DNA from: CAYRKQ01 sp964424985
GTDB lineage: Bacteria; Patescibacteriota; Saccharimonadia; Saccharimonadales; UBA7683
Direction: 5' to 3'
Length of the DNA: 54,937 nucleotides
Assembly: GCA_964424985.1 (NCBI GenBank)
Contig: CAYRKQ010000004.1
Coordinates: forward strand, 1 to 54,937
Numbering within the stretch: the first letter of the stretch is position 1; every line of letters starts with the position of its first letter. The position numbers were made by a program, and so were the translations under genes. The notes beneath the pieces are model-generated. The model saw only the letters and a list, made by a program, of their open reading frames with translations, was not told the DNA's origin and searched no databases. Of the stretch, positions 1 through 8,963 are shown in pieces.

Positions 1-1
1 G

Positions 2-928
2 GCTGGGTTATGGCATCGGGGCTGGCTACCGCCGCTCGATCTTTTGTTTGGCAAAGGCACCTACATATTTCCCCGCTTTGTTGGCTCAAGATTACTGTTT
101 AGTAAGTCTGTAGCTCAGATATTTGATCTTTCCTATGAACTGCACCGTGAGTACTCTGACGAGAAGAACGCTGAATTTTTGTCTAAAGGTGTTCGCAGAA
201 CGCTTAAGAAATCTAGCAAAGTTATTACCATTTCTGAAAATTCTAAGCGTGAAATTATCGACTTCTATAAACTAGCGGGCAAAGATGTTGTTGTAGCCTA
301 TCCAGCAACCGATCCGAGCGTCTTTTATAGAAGGAGTCAGTCGGAAATCGATAGAGTTAAGCAAAAATACGGCGTTAGCGGTGATTATATTCTAGCGCTC
401 TCCAACCTAGAGCCCCGTAAAAACCTGTCAGCTCTAGTTGATGCTTACTGCCGGTTACCGAGAAAAATCAGGTCAGATACCTCTTTACTGCTTGTAGGTG
501 TCAGTGGCTGGAAGACCGAAAGGTTATTTGGTGACATCGTAAAGAGAGTTGAGGCCGGTGAAAAAATCATCAGACCATCCCAGTATGTTACCGATGAGGA
601 CAAACCGGCTATAATCTCTGGCGCTAAGATGTTAGTTTATCCTAGTCATTACGAAGGCTTTGGTATGCCGCCCCTCGAAGCCCTGGCCTGCGGAGTTCCA
701 GTCATCACTGCCAATAATTCATCACTGCCCGAAGTAGTTAAAGGTGTGGGTGCCATGGTTGAGAGCAAAGACATCGAGGAGCTACATAAAACTATGCTGG
801 AGTATTTAGATACTATTGACGAGAAAACCAAGCAAGCAGGCATCAATGGTCCAAAACGAGCCCTTGAATTTAGCTGGAAGAAAAGTGCGCAGGTTTTTCT
901 TGATGCGGCAACGGAGATAGAAGAATGA
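2..928 (+). CDS. Glycosyltransferase family 4 (GT4), 5' end outside the window
   Basis: The reading frame is open to the left edge, so the N-terminus is missing. The visible part covers the end of the acceptor-binding domain and the whole nucleotide-sugar-binding domain. Visible GT4 marks are the LSNLEPRKN segment that opens the second Rossmann domain and the EX7E-type motif EGFGMPPLE near the C-terminus, followed by the usual ACGVPVI. The protein probably transfers a sugar from a nucleotide donor to a lipid-linked glycan at the inner face of the membrane. Its stop overlaps the start of the next GT4 gene by 4 nt (ATGA), so the two are translationally coupled. The sugar specificity cannot be read. 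Confidence 0.85.
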   Translation, partial: AGLWHRGWLPPLDLLFGKGTYIFPRFVGSRLLFSKSVAQIFDLSYELHREYSDEKNAEFLSKGVRRTLKKSSKVITISENSKREIIDFYKLAGKDVVVAYPATDPSVFYRRSQSEIDRVKQKYGVSGDYILALSNLEPRKNLSALVDAYCRLPRKIRSDTSLLLVGVSGWKTERLFGDIVKRVEAGEKIIRPSQYVTDEDKPAIISGAKMLVYPSHYEGFGMPPLEALACGVPVITANNSSLPEVVKGVGAMVESKDIEELHKTMLEYLDTIDEKTKQAGINGPKRALEFSWKKSAQVFLDAATEIEE

Positions 929-2217
929 AAATAGCAATTGACTTGACACCACTCCAAGGGCCACATAGGCTGCGCGGTGTTGGAGCAGTTATAGTACACT
1001 TTATCAATAACTTGTCAGCGCAAGCCAAATCTAAGCATGAGTTTGTTTTTTACTTACATGAAAAAATCGACGAAGACTATGGAGATCCTTTTGACTTACT
1101 CGATCTATCCGACTGTACATATTCTCTAGCAAAACAGAAAACACCCCAGCCTAAAGCCAGAAGACTAGCGTTACCTCACAAAATAGATGTCGCTCTAAAT
1201 ATTATCTCTAGATCACTAAGCAAACTTGCCGTATTTTACTTTGGGGATGACCGCCTTAAAACTGTTGGCGAAGTTGATGTTTTTTTGCAGCTAGACCAAA
1301 TGAAGCCGCTGCCCAAAGGTAAAACCAAAAAGGCCTTAGTACTGTATGATGTTATCCCCTATGTACTCGAAGCTGACTATCTGTGGTCTTATAAAACCGC
1401 CCGGCTTAGGGGCTGCTCTATAAAGGGCTCCGTTTGGAGATCTGTCCAAAGGTGGTTCTATATTTACCGGTTAAAACTAAATACCAGGCGGGCCAATATT
1501 TTGCTGGCTATTTCTCAAAACACTAAAGCTGATTTTGTAAAATACGTAGGTACTAACCCAAATAAAATATTGGTAACGCCTCTTGGTGTTAATGAAGTTA
1601 ACGCATCCGACCAAGAAACAAGTCACTCCCACTACATAGAATCGGGCTGGGGTTATATTGAAAAGCCATACACATTTGATAAGTCTATTCCTTACCTCCT
1701 TTTTGTTGGAGGAGTCGACCCAAGAAGAAGACTAACTGACGTTATTACAGCCTTCAATCGAATAAGAGCTTCTGGTCAGCCACTTAAGCTAGTTTTAGTG
1801 GGAGATATATTGCAAGGGCCAGAAAATATACCTGTCATCGAAACGAGAAACGCTCTTGAGCTTTCTTCATATAAAGAAGATATAGTCTACATGGGCTTTG
1901 TGCCAGAAAGTAAAAAAAATGATCTATATAAAAATGCGCTGGCCTTTGTTTACCCAAGTTTGTATGAAGGCTTTGGGCTACCAGTGCTAGAAGCCATGTC
2001 TTACGGAACACCAACTATAACACGTAACAATTCTTCTATCTTTGAGGTCGCCCAGGACGCCGCCTTCTATGCCAATGATGCTATATCTACCGAAAACTGC
2101 ATAAACCAGCTTCTTTCAACCAAAGATACTCGCAAGATTAACGATACGTCAATAAAGCAGGCTTCGTTTTATAAATGGTCTGCTACTTCCAAGCAAATTA
2201 TTAAAGCACTGTCTTAA
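925..2217 (+). CDS. Glycosyltransferase family 4
   Basis: A 430-residue GT4-type enzyme. The N-terminal domain starts with IDLTPLQGPHRLRGVG, a typical retaining glycosyltransferase start with a glycine-rich loop. The C-terminal donor domain begins near LLFVGGVDPRRR (about residue 260) and carries the EX7E motif in YEGFGLPVLEAMSYG (about residue 350). Its start overlaps the upstream GT4 gene by 4 nt. It converges on the GT2 gene at 2223-3206 with only 5 nt between the stops. It is one of several transferases in this cluster and likely adds one residue of a surface glycan; donor and acceptor are unknown. Confidence 0.88.
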   Translation: MKIAIDLTPLQGPHRLRGVGAVIVHFINNLSAQAKSKHEFVFYLHEKIDEDYGDPFDLLDLSDCTYSLAKQKTPQPKARRLALPHKIDVALNIISRSLSKLAVFYFGDDRLKTVGEVDVFLQLDQMKPLPKGKTKKALVLYDVIPYVLEADYLWSYKTARLRGCSIKGSVWRSVQRWFYIYRLKLNTRRANILLAISQNTKADFVKYVGTNPNKILVTPLGVNEVNASDQETSHSHYIESGWGYIEKPYTFDKSIPYLLFVGGVDPRRRLTDVITAFNRIRASGQPLKLVLVGDILQGPENIPVIETRNALELSSYKEDIVYMGFVPESKKNDLYKNALAFVYPSLYEGFGLPVLEAMSYGTPTITRNNSSIFEVAQDAAFYANDAISTENCINQLLSTKDTRKINDTSIKQASFYKWSATSKQIIKALS

Positions 2218-2222
2218 ACTTA

Positions 2223-3206
2223 CTAAGCTTCCGGTGGTCTGTGGGCTAAGGGCTGGTTAAATATCATGTGATAATTATTTGGGTTAATAATTTTAGTGAA
2301 AACCTTTAGTTTTGCCTGGTTATATAACGCTTTTATTTTACTTCGCTTTTTTAAGTCGTTAATAAACCAGGTTTGGGCCTTATAGTAAATTATCCTCAGA
2401 GTTTCTCTTGCGTCTGGTTCATTAATTAGTTGAAGCTCATTGAACCATTCTTTATGAGATTTAAAAGTAAGAAACGGCCACCCCTGTTCAATCATTGACT
2501 CTCTGAACCCGTTACCTATATCAATAGTTCTTTGCATTTGCTCAGCTCTACGCGTAAAAGATATTCCATTTTCGTTTTCGCGGTAAAGATAAAGGGACTC
2601 TGGAAGTGTATAATATGTAGTTGCATCCTTAGAAGATGCTGCTACACGAGCCCAGCAAGCATAATCTTCGGCTGCCATATTTTGGCGGAAGCCGCCAGCT
2701 TTTTGGACCACTCTCTTCTTAAACATGGCTGTAGCTCCACTAGGAGCACAACCATAACCTAAAAATAACTTTGTACCATGATCGCCGATTGGCTTAGGAT
2801 CCATATGTTTCTTCTTGCCATTTTTATCAACTAGAGTTAGCTGGCAACTAACTATTGAATATTCGGGGTGTTTAATTAAGAAATTATATTGTTTCTCAAA
2901 TCTCTCAGGCAAAGAAATATCGTCGGCATCCATCCGCACGACAATATTGGTTTTAGTTTCCTTTAACCCCTGGTTCAGAGTTGTGCTGACGCCTTTATTC
3001 CTCCTTGTAATAACACGTATGCGCTGATCTTTTTTGGCATATTTATTAATAATAGCCAAACTACCGTCAGTAGACCCATCGTCAATGATTAAAAATTCAA
3101 ACTCAGCTAGAGTCTGTTTAAGTACACTCTCGATAGCCTGACCTACGTACTTTTCGGCGTTGTACACTGGCATCAGAACTGTAAATAATGGCTTAGTGGT
3201 GTTCAT
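2223..3206 (-). CDS. Glycosyltransferase family 2
   Basis: A 327-residue GT-A fold enzyme. The start FTVLMPVYNAEKYVGQAI and the IIDDGSTDGS segment (about residues 40-49) form the nucleotide-binding half. The metal-binding DxD motif is DADD at residues 93-96, and the ED pair in AAEDYACW near residue 180 is the likely catalytic base. There is no transmembrane segment, so it should be a cytoplasmic or peripheral enzyme. It is the last gene of the leftward glycan operon that begins with the ABC permease at 8940, separated from the GT11 gene by 37 nt. Substrate unknown. Confidence 0.88.
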   Translation of the reverse strand: MNTTKPLFTVLMPVYNAEKYVGQAIESVLKQTLAEFEFLIIDDGSTDGSLAIINKYAKKDQRIRVITRRNKGVSTTLNQGLKETKTNIVVRMDADDISLPERFEKQYNFLIKHPEYSIVSCQLTLVDKNGKKKHMDPKPIGDHGTKLFLGYGCAPSGATAMFKKRVVQKAGGFRQNMAAEDYACWARVAASSKDATTYYTLPESLYLYRENENGISFTRRAEQMQRTIDIGNGFRESMIEQGWPFLTFKSHKEWFNELQLINEPDARETLRIIYYKAQTWFINDLKKRSKIKALYNQAKLKVFTKIINPNNYHMIFNQPLAHRPPEA

Positions 3207-3243
3207 TCTATATCTTTCACTTTATACTTCAGTTATTATTTTA

Positions 3244-4107
3244 CTAAATTTTAATCCAACTTTCGGGCACTATACTAGAAGAGTTTATCGATCCATCTAA
3301 AAACCAAGTCTGTGGTGCAACAACAATCTTTTTTGGATTTTTATTTAACCAGGCGCCCCACCAACTATACGAGCTGTTGGCTATGACATTATGATCACAA
3401 TGGCTCATTAGCCAAATGTCGTCAAAACTTCTTTCAGCATCCTCTACAAACCTAGTAGGATATTTGAACTTTAGATTATTTTTACACCAAGCTTGATCAT
3501 CCGAAAAAACAAATATGCTAAGTTGTCCTCCGACAAGCTTTTCTAGTTTTTCCACGGCTAACTTGTAGTAGTTAGTGCCTTTTGGGCCGTGTGTTTTGCT
3601 GTAAGTATTATGATCTATATAATCAGTACGTCTTACATGCACAGATACGCTATTTTTGGTTTTTTCTATCAAGGACAAATTCTTGCTAACTATCCTTGAG
3701 AGTTTATAGGAAGGTGTAAATTCTTTTAACAAATTCTCTTTTACATCTGTAAAGTATCTTTCATTCTGAAAATCACCATTTATAATAACGTTGTTTGGTA
3801 GGCTCAGGACCTCCTCGTTAAAACCAAAGCTTGGGTTGAAATATGTACTGTACATATCTGGCCCATATAGTACAGGCCACTTAAACCCAGGTTCATAGAT
3901 CTTTCCGTCAATAGGCTTCTCTGTGTATTCTGCCTGTATATTTAACTGGTCAAGCTCGTAGTGACGAACAGTTTCCCCAACAGGTATGTTTTTAAACCAG
4001 CTTCCGTTTAAAATTAGTTTTGTTTTATGTCTCTCTGATAACTGTCTGGCTGCGGCATATCTAAACATTTGATTGCCCAAGCCAGCTGCAAGCAAAGCAA
4101 CTATCAT
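3244..4107 (-). CDS. Glycosyltransferase family 11, alpha-1,2-fucosyltransferase-like
   Basis: A 287-residue protein with the GT11 signature set: GLGNQMFRYA near the N-terminus (residues 9-18), the GDP-fucose-binding HVRRTDY at residues 157-163, FVFSDDQAWC, and the C-terminal ANSSYSWWGAWL block near residue 245. Family members transfer L-fucose from GDP-fucose to a 2-hydroxyl. A good ribosome site (AGGAGA) lies 7 nt before the ATG. The window encodes gmd and an rmd-like reductase but no recognisable GDP-fucose synthase, so the donor here could be another GDP-6-deoxyhexose, or GDP-fucose made elsewhere. Family assignment is firm; exact donor is inference. Confidence 0.88.
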   Translation of the reverse strand: MIVALLAAGLGNQMFRYAAARQLSERHKTKLILNGSWFKNIPVGETVRHYELDQLNIQAEYTEKPIDGKIYEPGFKWPVLYGPDMYSTYFNPSFGFNEEVLSLPNNVIINGDFQNERYFTDVKENLLKEFTPSYKLSRIVSKNLSLIEKTKNSVSVHVRRTDYIDHNTYSKTHGPKGTNYYKLAVEKLEKLVGGQLSIFVFSDDQAWCKNNLKFKYPTRFVEDAERSFDDIWLMSHCDHNVIANSSYSWWGAWLNKNPKKIVVAPQTWFLDGSINSSSIVPESWIKI

Positions 4108-4162
4108 ATTAGTCTCTCCTATGCTGCTTGTTTGGTAAAAAAGATCTGCACATCATTGAAAT

Positions 4163-6409
4163 CTATGTCTCTATATACTCTTTGTCTTTTTTTACCTGCT
4201 CTATGAAGTGCTGCCAGGTATGTCTCTCGTTAACTAAGGCTTGGGCGTTTACCCTATATTTTTCTAAATTACTCGGGTCTTTTATAATATCCTTCAAAGC
4301 ACCTATGTAGGATCCTACCTTATCGAACGGTGACACTAAATAACCTGTTTTCTTATTGACAATAATCTCCCGAAGGCCTCCCGCATCTGACGCTACTATT
4401 ACTAAGCCAGCGGTAATGGCCTCTAGAACTGCGTTTGGTAGACCTTCCCACTGTGAGTTTATTAAGAAAACATCGTATTCGTTTAAATTTAGCGAGTTTA
4501 GGCCATTATCATAAGATCCTTTATAATCAATTGCTTTGCTTCTCTTTAACTTTTTTACAATATCATTACCATCAAGAACTGGGCTGCCGTAAACGTCAAA
4601 CTTAACCGGCAAATCTTGTTTTAATGCTTCATCCGCGATCCTTAGTAGTAGGTCGGGTCTTTTTTGCGCATCCAACCTACCCGCCCATAAAACTCTCAAC
4701 GGTTTTTGATGGGAGAAATCTCGAAGTTTGTTGAATTTAGTTTTTTTGGAGCCAGATTCCATCGGTTGATAGTGGCATGCGAACTTATCTCTAGGAAGTG
4801 CTTGGAGTTTAACAATCTCATCGATCACATTATGATTATCAGTAAAGATCTTTGTTAAGTAATTGACCTTGTCTTGCAGTTGTTCTATAAAGTAATGGAC
4901 TGTCTGTCCATCTGGCGTTCTGTCTAAACAAAAGACTTGGATGTATAGCTTCGAAGCCTTACTTAAGATTTTGGCGTACATCTCGAACATGTTATACCCG
5001 ACCGGTGAATTAACCAGGTGAATTCTTTTCGGTTTTAGCTGAATGCATACGGTCGTAAGCAGCCTTCTTTGATCCGACATAGACATTACATACATTTTTT
5101 TTCCTAAGTTTATAAATTTTACTCTTTTATCTAACCTTTTCGCCCATGGCGATTCACTGTTTTCGGTTGCTATAAGAACAACTTTAGCCAAAGGATTAAT
5201 CTCTAAAATTGCTTTAGTATAATTTATAACTTCTAAATCCGCCCCCCCCTTCTTTAGCCATGGCAGTAGAAACAAATGCGTGCAATCATCACCAATTTGC
5301 TTGGCTAAGTCCCAGTAAATCTGAGTGAACATACTGGGTTTCGGTTCATAGAAATACATGTATCTAGCCCGGGTTTTTGAAAGAAACACTCTATGGTCAA
5401 ATTCATGTAAAGCCCGTATCTCATCTATAAGCCAATCTGGTACTTTTTCTTTTCTTTCGACATCAGGCATACCCGGGGGCCTAAAAAAATGAAGTGTTTC
5501 GTTTTTCAGACTAGGTATGTACGCGGCAATGCGGTGATGTAGAGGTTTGAATGGTGAAAGTAAAATAAACAAGCATCTACTGGCTGTGGTGAGTAGTTTT
5601 AAAAGTACGCGCTTTAAATATTTCTTTTTTAGTTTTTGGGGTGAAGCCTGTAAGCTGTTTGTTATAGCCCTAGGTGAATTTACCGAACCGAAGTAGTCAG
5701 TTCTAGGCATAAGACAGTCAGCCCATGAAGAAAGTCGCGAACCCTGTTGTTTCCGCCTGTAGGCATACATTGTTCTAGGGGCTATGATATGTTCAATGCC
5801 CTTCTGCAAAGTGTCGCAATTCCAGAGCCAATCTTCATACCCAAGTAAATCTTTTGCATTAGTATACCTGTATGGTGTTTTTTTAACTACATCTCTGGTT
5901 GTCATCATCATTGAACAAAAATAATTAACTTCAACGGAACCGGCATGAGAAAAATAATCCGAAGTTGACGAACCCATCTTCCAGAGTAAAGTAAATGCCC
6001 CGAATGAAAATTGATACTGTGGATGGACAATAGTGGCATTTTTACTACTGACGAGACTTTGCCTAGCCTTAATTAACCAATTGCCTGACATGAGGTCATC
6101 CCCATCCATGATGGTAACAAACTCCCCATTTGCTAGGCTAATTCCATGATTCCTCGAAAGACCAACATCTTTATGAGAAACATATTCCACCCTGTATTCA
6201 AAACCAATATCTTTTAAATTGAGCGTGTTTAGGTAGTTCTTGGTTTCTTGATCTATTGTGTCGGCAACAATTATAACTTCGGCTGATAGATTACTTTTCT
6301 TCGCGACCCCAATTGAACGTTTGATACTTCTAAGAGTATGGTGCAGTAAAAGCCCCTCGTTATGTGTGCATATTATTATACTGATATCTGGTCTTTTAAC
6401 TTTAGCCAT
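4163..6409 (-). CDS. GT2-GT4 fusion glycosyltransferase
   Basis: A 748-residue two-domain enzyme. Residues about 6-240 are GT2: ISIIICTHNEGLLLHHTL opens the fold and MDGDD near residue 100 is the metal-binding DxD. Residues about 370-745 are GT4: VLWAGRLDAQKRPDLL opens the donor domain and WEGLPNAVLEAITAG carries the EX7E motif. The middle links two complete catalytic units, so one polypeptide can add two different sugars in sequence. The start codon overlaps the stop of the preceding GT2 gene by 1 nt (TAATG), showing tight operon coupling. A 55-nt spacer separates it from the GT11 gene. Linkages are unknown. Confidence 0.87.
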   Translation of the reverse strand: MAKVKRPDISIIICTHNEGLLLHHTLRSIKRSIGVAKKSNLSAEVIIVADTIDQETKNYLNTLNLKDIGFEYRVEYVSHKDVGLSRNHGISLANGEFVTIMDGDDLMSGNWLIKARQSLVSSKNATIVHPQYQFSFGAFTLLWKMGSSTSDYFSHAGSVEVNYFCSMMMTTRDVVKKTPYRYTNAKDLLGYEDWLWNCDTLQKGIEHIIAPRTMYAYRRKQQGSRLSSWADCLMPRTDYFGSVNSPRAITNSLQASPQKLKKKYLKRVLLKLLTTASRCLFILLSPFKPLHHRIAAYIPSLKNETLHFFRPPGMPDVERKEKVPDWLIDEIRALHEFDHRVFLSKTRARYMYFYEPKPSMFTQIYWDLAKQIGDDCTHLFLLPWLKKGGADLEVINYTKAILEINPLAKVVLIATENSESPWAKRLDKRVKFINLGKKMYVMSMSDQRRLLTTVCIQLKPKRIHLVNSPVGYNMFEMYAKILSKASKLYIQVFCLDRTPDGQTVHYFIEQLQDKVNYLTKIFTDNHNVIDEIVKLQALPRDKFACHYQPMESGSKKTKFNKLRDFSHQKPLRVLWAGRLDAQKRPDLLLRIADEALKQDLPVKFDVYGSPVLDGNDIVKKLKRSKAIDYKGSYDNGLNSLNLNEYDVFLINSQWEGLPNAVLEAITAGLVIVASDAGGLREIIVNKKTGYLVSPFDKVGSYIGALKDIIKDPSNLEKYRVNAQALVNERHTWQHFIEQVKKDKEYIET

Positions 6410-7377
6410 TACTGTAGTTCTGTCTTGTTTTTACCGACCATGCTTTTTATCCGCTTGCCGATACTTGTTCTTTCTACGACTTTGGCTTCTAGTTCTCGAA
6501 TCTGTTCACCTAGATTGGCTAGCCTATCCTCAAGTTTTAGCAACGAAGAGCCCTCCTGTTCGTTACGATATCTGATTTCGTTAATTATATAGCCGATACC
6601 TAAGCTTCCTTTTTTAAGATCTTCCCTGAGATACTTATTCATTAAGTAGTTTATGTATTTTTTATCCAAGTTGTTACCCGCAAAAACACTGTTACCTTCT
6701 GCACCTGGCATGTAGTTTCTGTGATGATAGTTGGCTAGGGCTACTTCGGTGTCTAAAAAGTCAACATCATAGTTAACAATAAATCTTATGCCAAAATCCC
6801 AGTCGCCGCACACAGTCAGATCTTCGTTATAATAGCCGATTTTTTTGAACACTTCGCGCCTGTATAAGAAGGTTATAGGCGTCATTAAATTTTCGAAGCA
6901 CTGCCTGTATAAACTAATTTCTTTAAGGTCTGGTATCCATCTCTCCTTGCGCACAAAAGTTACTGAGCCATCTGGATGTAAGTCTTCAATTATATTATCG
7001 GTAGTAACAACCACTCCCATCGCACCGCTGTTTTCAAGTTGTTTGGTCGTTTCTAGCAAAAAGTCTGGGTGCCAAGTGTCGTCGTCGTCATGAATTGCTA
7101 TAAAAGTTGAATTAACACTTTTTATTGCTCGGTTAGAGCCGACCTCAACGCCAAGCGAAGTTTCATTGTGCAACAATTTTACACGATTTTTGGTGATATT
7201 TTTGTGTTTTTTTACTAGATTTTCTACCAATTTTTTATCGCCGCCATCATTGATAATAACGTGAACGAAATCTGTCATAGTTTGAGAGTGAACACTTTTT
7301 ATAGCACGATCCAGCAGATTGGTTCTATTTTTTGTACGAGTTATGACAGCTACTTTCGGAAGCTTTAAACCACTCAT
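6409..7377 (-). CDS. Glycosyltransferase family 2 with C-terminal coiled coil
   Basis: A 322-residue protein. Residues 8-230 are a GT2 domain, starting KVAVITRTKNRTNLLDRAI and carrying the acidic metal motif HDDDDTWHPD near residue 97. Residues about 275-308 are rich in heptad leucines (LLKLEDRLANLGEQIRELEA) and predict a coiled coil, which may dimerise the enzyme or attach it to a partner. A basic tail follows. The gene lies between the exporter ATPase (1-nt gap) and the GT2-GT4 fusion (1-nt overlap), so it is co-expressed with the exporter. Comparable coiled coils in glycan assembly enzymes can act in scaffolding or chain-length control; here that is only a possibility. Confidence 0.85.
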   Translation of the reverse strand: MSGLKLPKVAVITRTKNRTNLLDRAIKSVHSQTMTDFVHVIINDGGDKKLVENLVKKHKNITKNRVKLLHNETSLGVEVGSNRAIKSVNSTFIAIHDDDDTWHPDFLLETTKQLENSGAMGVVVTTDNIIEDLHPDGSVTFVRKERWIPDLKEISLYRQCFENLMTPITFLYRREVFKKIGYYNEDLTVCGDWDFGIRFIVNYDVDFLDTEVALANYHHRNYMPGAEGNSVFAGNNLDKKYINYLMNKYLREDLKKGSLGIGYIINEIRYRNEQEGSSLLKLEDRLANLGEQIRELEAKVVERTSIGKRIKSMVGKNKTELQ

Positions 7378-7378
7378 C

Positions 7379-8116
7379 TTAAAATAACTCCGTATATTTT
7401 TTGCCTATTTTTTGAGCGGTGCCAGATTCAGATATAACCCCATTTTCAATCAGAATTGCCCTATCGCAAAACTCTTCTACGGCATCCATATCGTGACTCA
7501 CGAACACAACTGTTACGTGTTCCTTCTTGAGTCTTCTGAAGTAATCAAAGCACTTCTTCTGAAAATCAGCGTCACCCACAGCTAGCACTTCATCAATTAG
7601 TAGAACATCTGCCTTAGCTCGTACCGCCATCGAAAATGCTAAACGGACCTGCATACCAGAAGAGTAATTTTTTAACTTTTGATCCATGAATTTTTCTATC
7701 TCAGCAAAATCAACAATGTCATCGTACATACTTTCAACTTCCGTGCTAGTAAAACCAAGTAGGGCGCCATTTAAAAAGACATTTTCGCGGCCGGTAAGCT
7801 CCGGGTTAAAACCGACGCCAAGTTCAATGAACGGCACTAATTTGCCCTGAACCGAGATCTTGCCTTCTGTTGGCTGGTAAATGCCGGCTAGCATTTTCAG
7901 CAGCGTGCTTTTGCCGCTGCCGTTTCTGCCGACTATCCCAAAGAATTCGCCTTTCTTGACTTCAAAAGAGACATCCCTGAGCGCATGTTGAACCTCGTAA
8001 CCCTTTTCACTTCTAAAGATATTTACGATCCTGCTTTTTAGCGAGTGGAATCTTTCGTGAGGTAACTTAAAGTTTTTACTGATATGATCGACTTTAATTG
8101 CAATGTGCTCACTCAT
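7379..8116 (-). CDS. ABC exporter ATPase for polysaccharide (Wzt/TagH-like)
   Basis: A 245-residue ABC ATPase. Visible motifs are Walker A GRNGSGKST (residues 63-71), the signature YSSGMQVR near 152, Walker B VLLIDE near 172 and the switch histidine in VSHDMD near 207. The segment HALRDVSFEVKKGEFFGIVG is typical of the Wzt/TagH/RfbE polysaccharide-export subfamily. It ends shortly after the ATPase and lacks the C-terminal carbohydrate-binding domain seen in O9a-type Wzt, so the exported polymer is probably not selected by terminal modification. It overlaps the permease stop by 1 nt; together they would move a lipid-linked glycan across the membrane. Confidence 0.92.
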   Translation of the reverse strand: MSEHIAIKVDHISKNFKLPHERFHSLKSRIVNIFRSEKGYEVQHALRDVSFEVKKGEFFGIVGRNGSGKSTLLKMLAGIYQPTEGKISVQGKLVPFIELGVGFNPELTGRENVFLNGALLGFTSTEVESMYDDIVDFAEIEKFMDQKLKNYSSGMQVRLAFSMAVRAKADVLLIDEVLAVGDADFQKKCFDYFRRLKKEHVTVVFVSHDMDAVEEFCDRAILIENGVISESGTAQKIGKKYTELF

Positions 8117-8940
8117 TAAACGTTCTCCGCAAAATACTTAGATTCTTTTCTGAAGTATCTAAAGCCAAGTATAATAGTTGTTACAACCAGTAAAAAAGGT
8201 AGTAGCCAATACCAGCCACCTTCAAAAACACTGTATGGTGTAGCCGTCTTGTCGGTTATAAGGCCGTATCGAATATCTTGAATTATTTGTGCTAGTGGGT
8301 TTAACATGAATATCTTCGAAAGCGTCACCCCGCCTTTTTCGACTACAAAAGAAAAGGCATATAAAATTGGTGTTGCATAAAAAAGCACCTGAGTAATAAC
8401 CTCCCATATGAAATTAACGTCACGATACTTAACGAAAGCGGCACTCAAAAATAGGGCAATAGCAAAAGAAAAAACAAAGAATTCTACTATAAGAAGGGGT
8501 ATTAATAATGCAAACTTATTTGGATCGGCCCCGGCTATAACCATAAATAAGCCTATCACTATAAAGTTCAGACTCAGGTTAATGAGCGCTGAAATAGAGT
8601 TAGCTAAAATAACTACATAACGCGGGAAGTTTATTTTTCTCATCAAATCACCCTTGCCAACTATCATGGTGACACTGCCAGTGGTTGATTCTATGAAAAA
8701 GTTCCACAGCACTAAGCCAAGCAGCAAGTAGGTGCCGAAATACGGCACATCACCACTAGTATCTAGTATTATGACAAAAATTACATATAGTACACCAAAC
8801 AAAAACAATGGCCTGAGCAGTGACCACAAGTAACCTAGTATTGAATTTTGGTATCTGAGCTTAAAATCGGTGACAACAAGTTGCTTTAGTAGAATGAAGG
8901 TGTAGCGGTAGCGCTGCTTTATCTTTTGTAGTGAATCCAT
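8116..8940 (-). CDS. ABC-2 type polysaccharide exporter permease (Wzm/TagG-like)
   Basis: A 274-residue membrane protein with about six hydrophobic segments. The amphipathic N-terminal part with LKLRYQNSILGYLWSL-like sequence (here DFKLRYQNSILGYLWSLL, residues 25-42) is the hallmark of the ABC-2 polysaccharide/teichoic acid export family. The C-terminal LNPLAQIIQDIRYGL is also characteristic. It is the first gene of the leftward glycan operon and pairs with the ATPase at 7379-8116. A TATAAT hexamer on the minus strand at 8952-8957, 11 nt before the ATG, suggests an almost leaderless operon promoter. Confidence in family is high; the exported polymer is unknown. Confidence 0.9.
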   Translation of the reverse strand: MDSLQKIKQRYRYTFILLKQLVVTDFKLRYQNSILGYLWSLLRPLFLFGVLYVIFVIILDTSGDVPYFGTYLLLGLVLWNFFIESTTGSVTMIVGKGDLMRKINFPRYVVILANSISALINLSLNFIVIGLFMVIAGADPNKFALLIPLLIVEFFVFSFAIALFLSAAFVKYRDVNFIWEVITQVLFYATPILYAFSFVVEKGGVTLSKIFMLNPLAQIIQDIRYGLITDKTATPYSVFEGGWYWLLPFLLVVTTIILGFRYFRKESKYFAENV

Positions 8941-8963
8941 TTGTACGCTATATTATATCAGAG
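8941..8963. promoter_or_regulatory. Compact divergent promoter between exporter operon and rmd-like gene
   Basis: Only 23 nt separate the two divergent start codons (8940 minus, 8964 plus). The minus strand reads TATAAT at 8957-8952, and the plus strand offers TATTAT at 8951-8956 or TATATT at 8949-8954, so the two -10 elements overlap. No strong -35 is seen on either side. Both transcripts would have leaders of a few nucleotides at most, and RNA polymerase binding in one direction should exclude the other. Confidence 0.55.
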
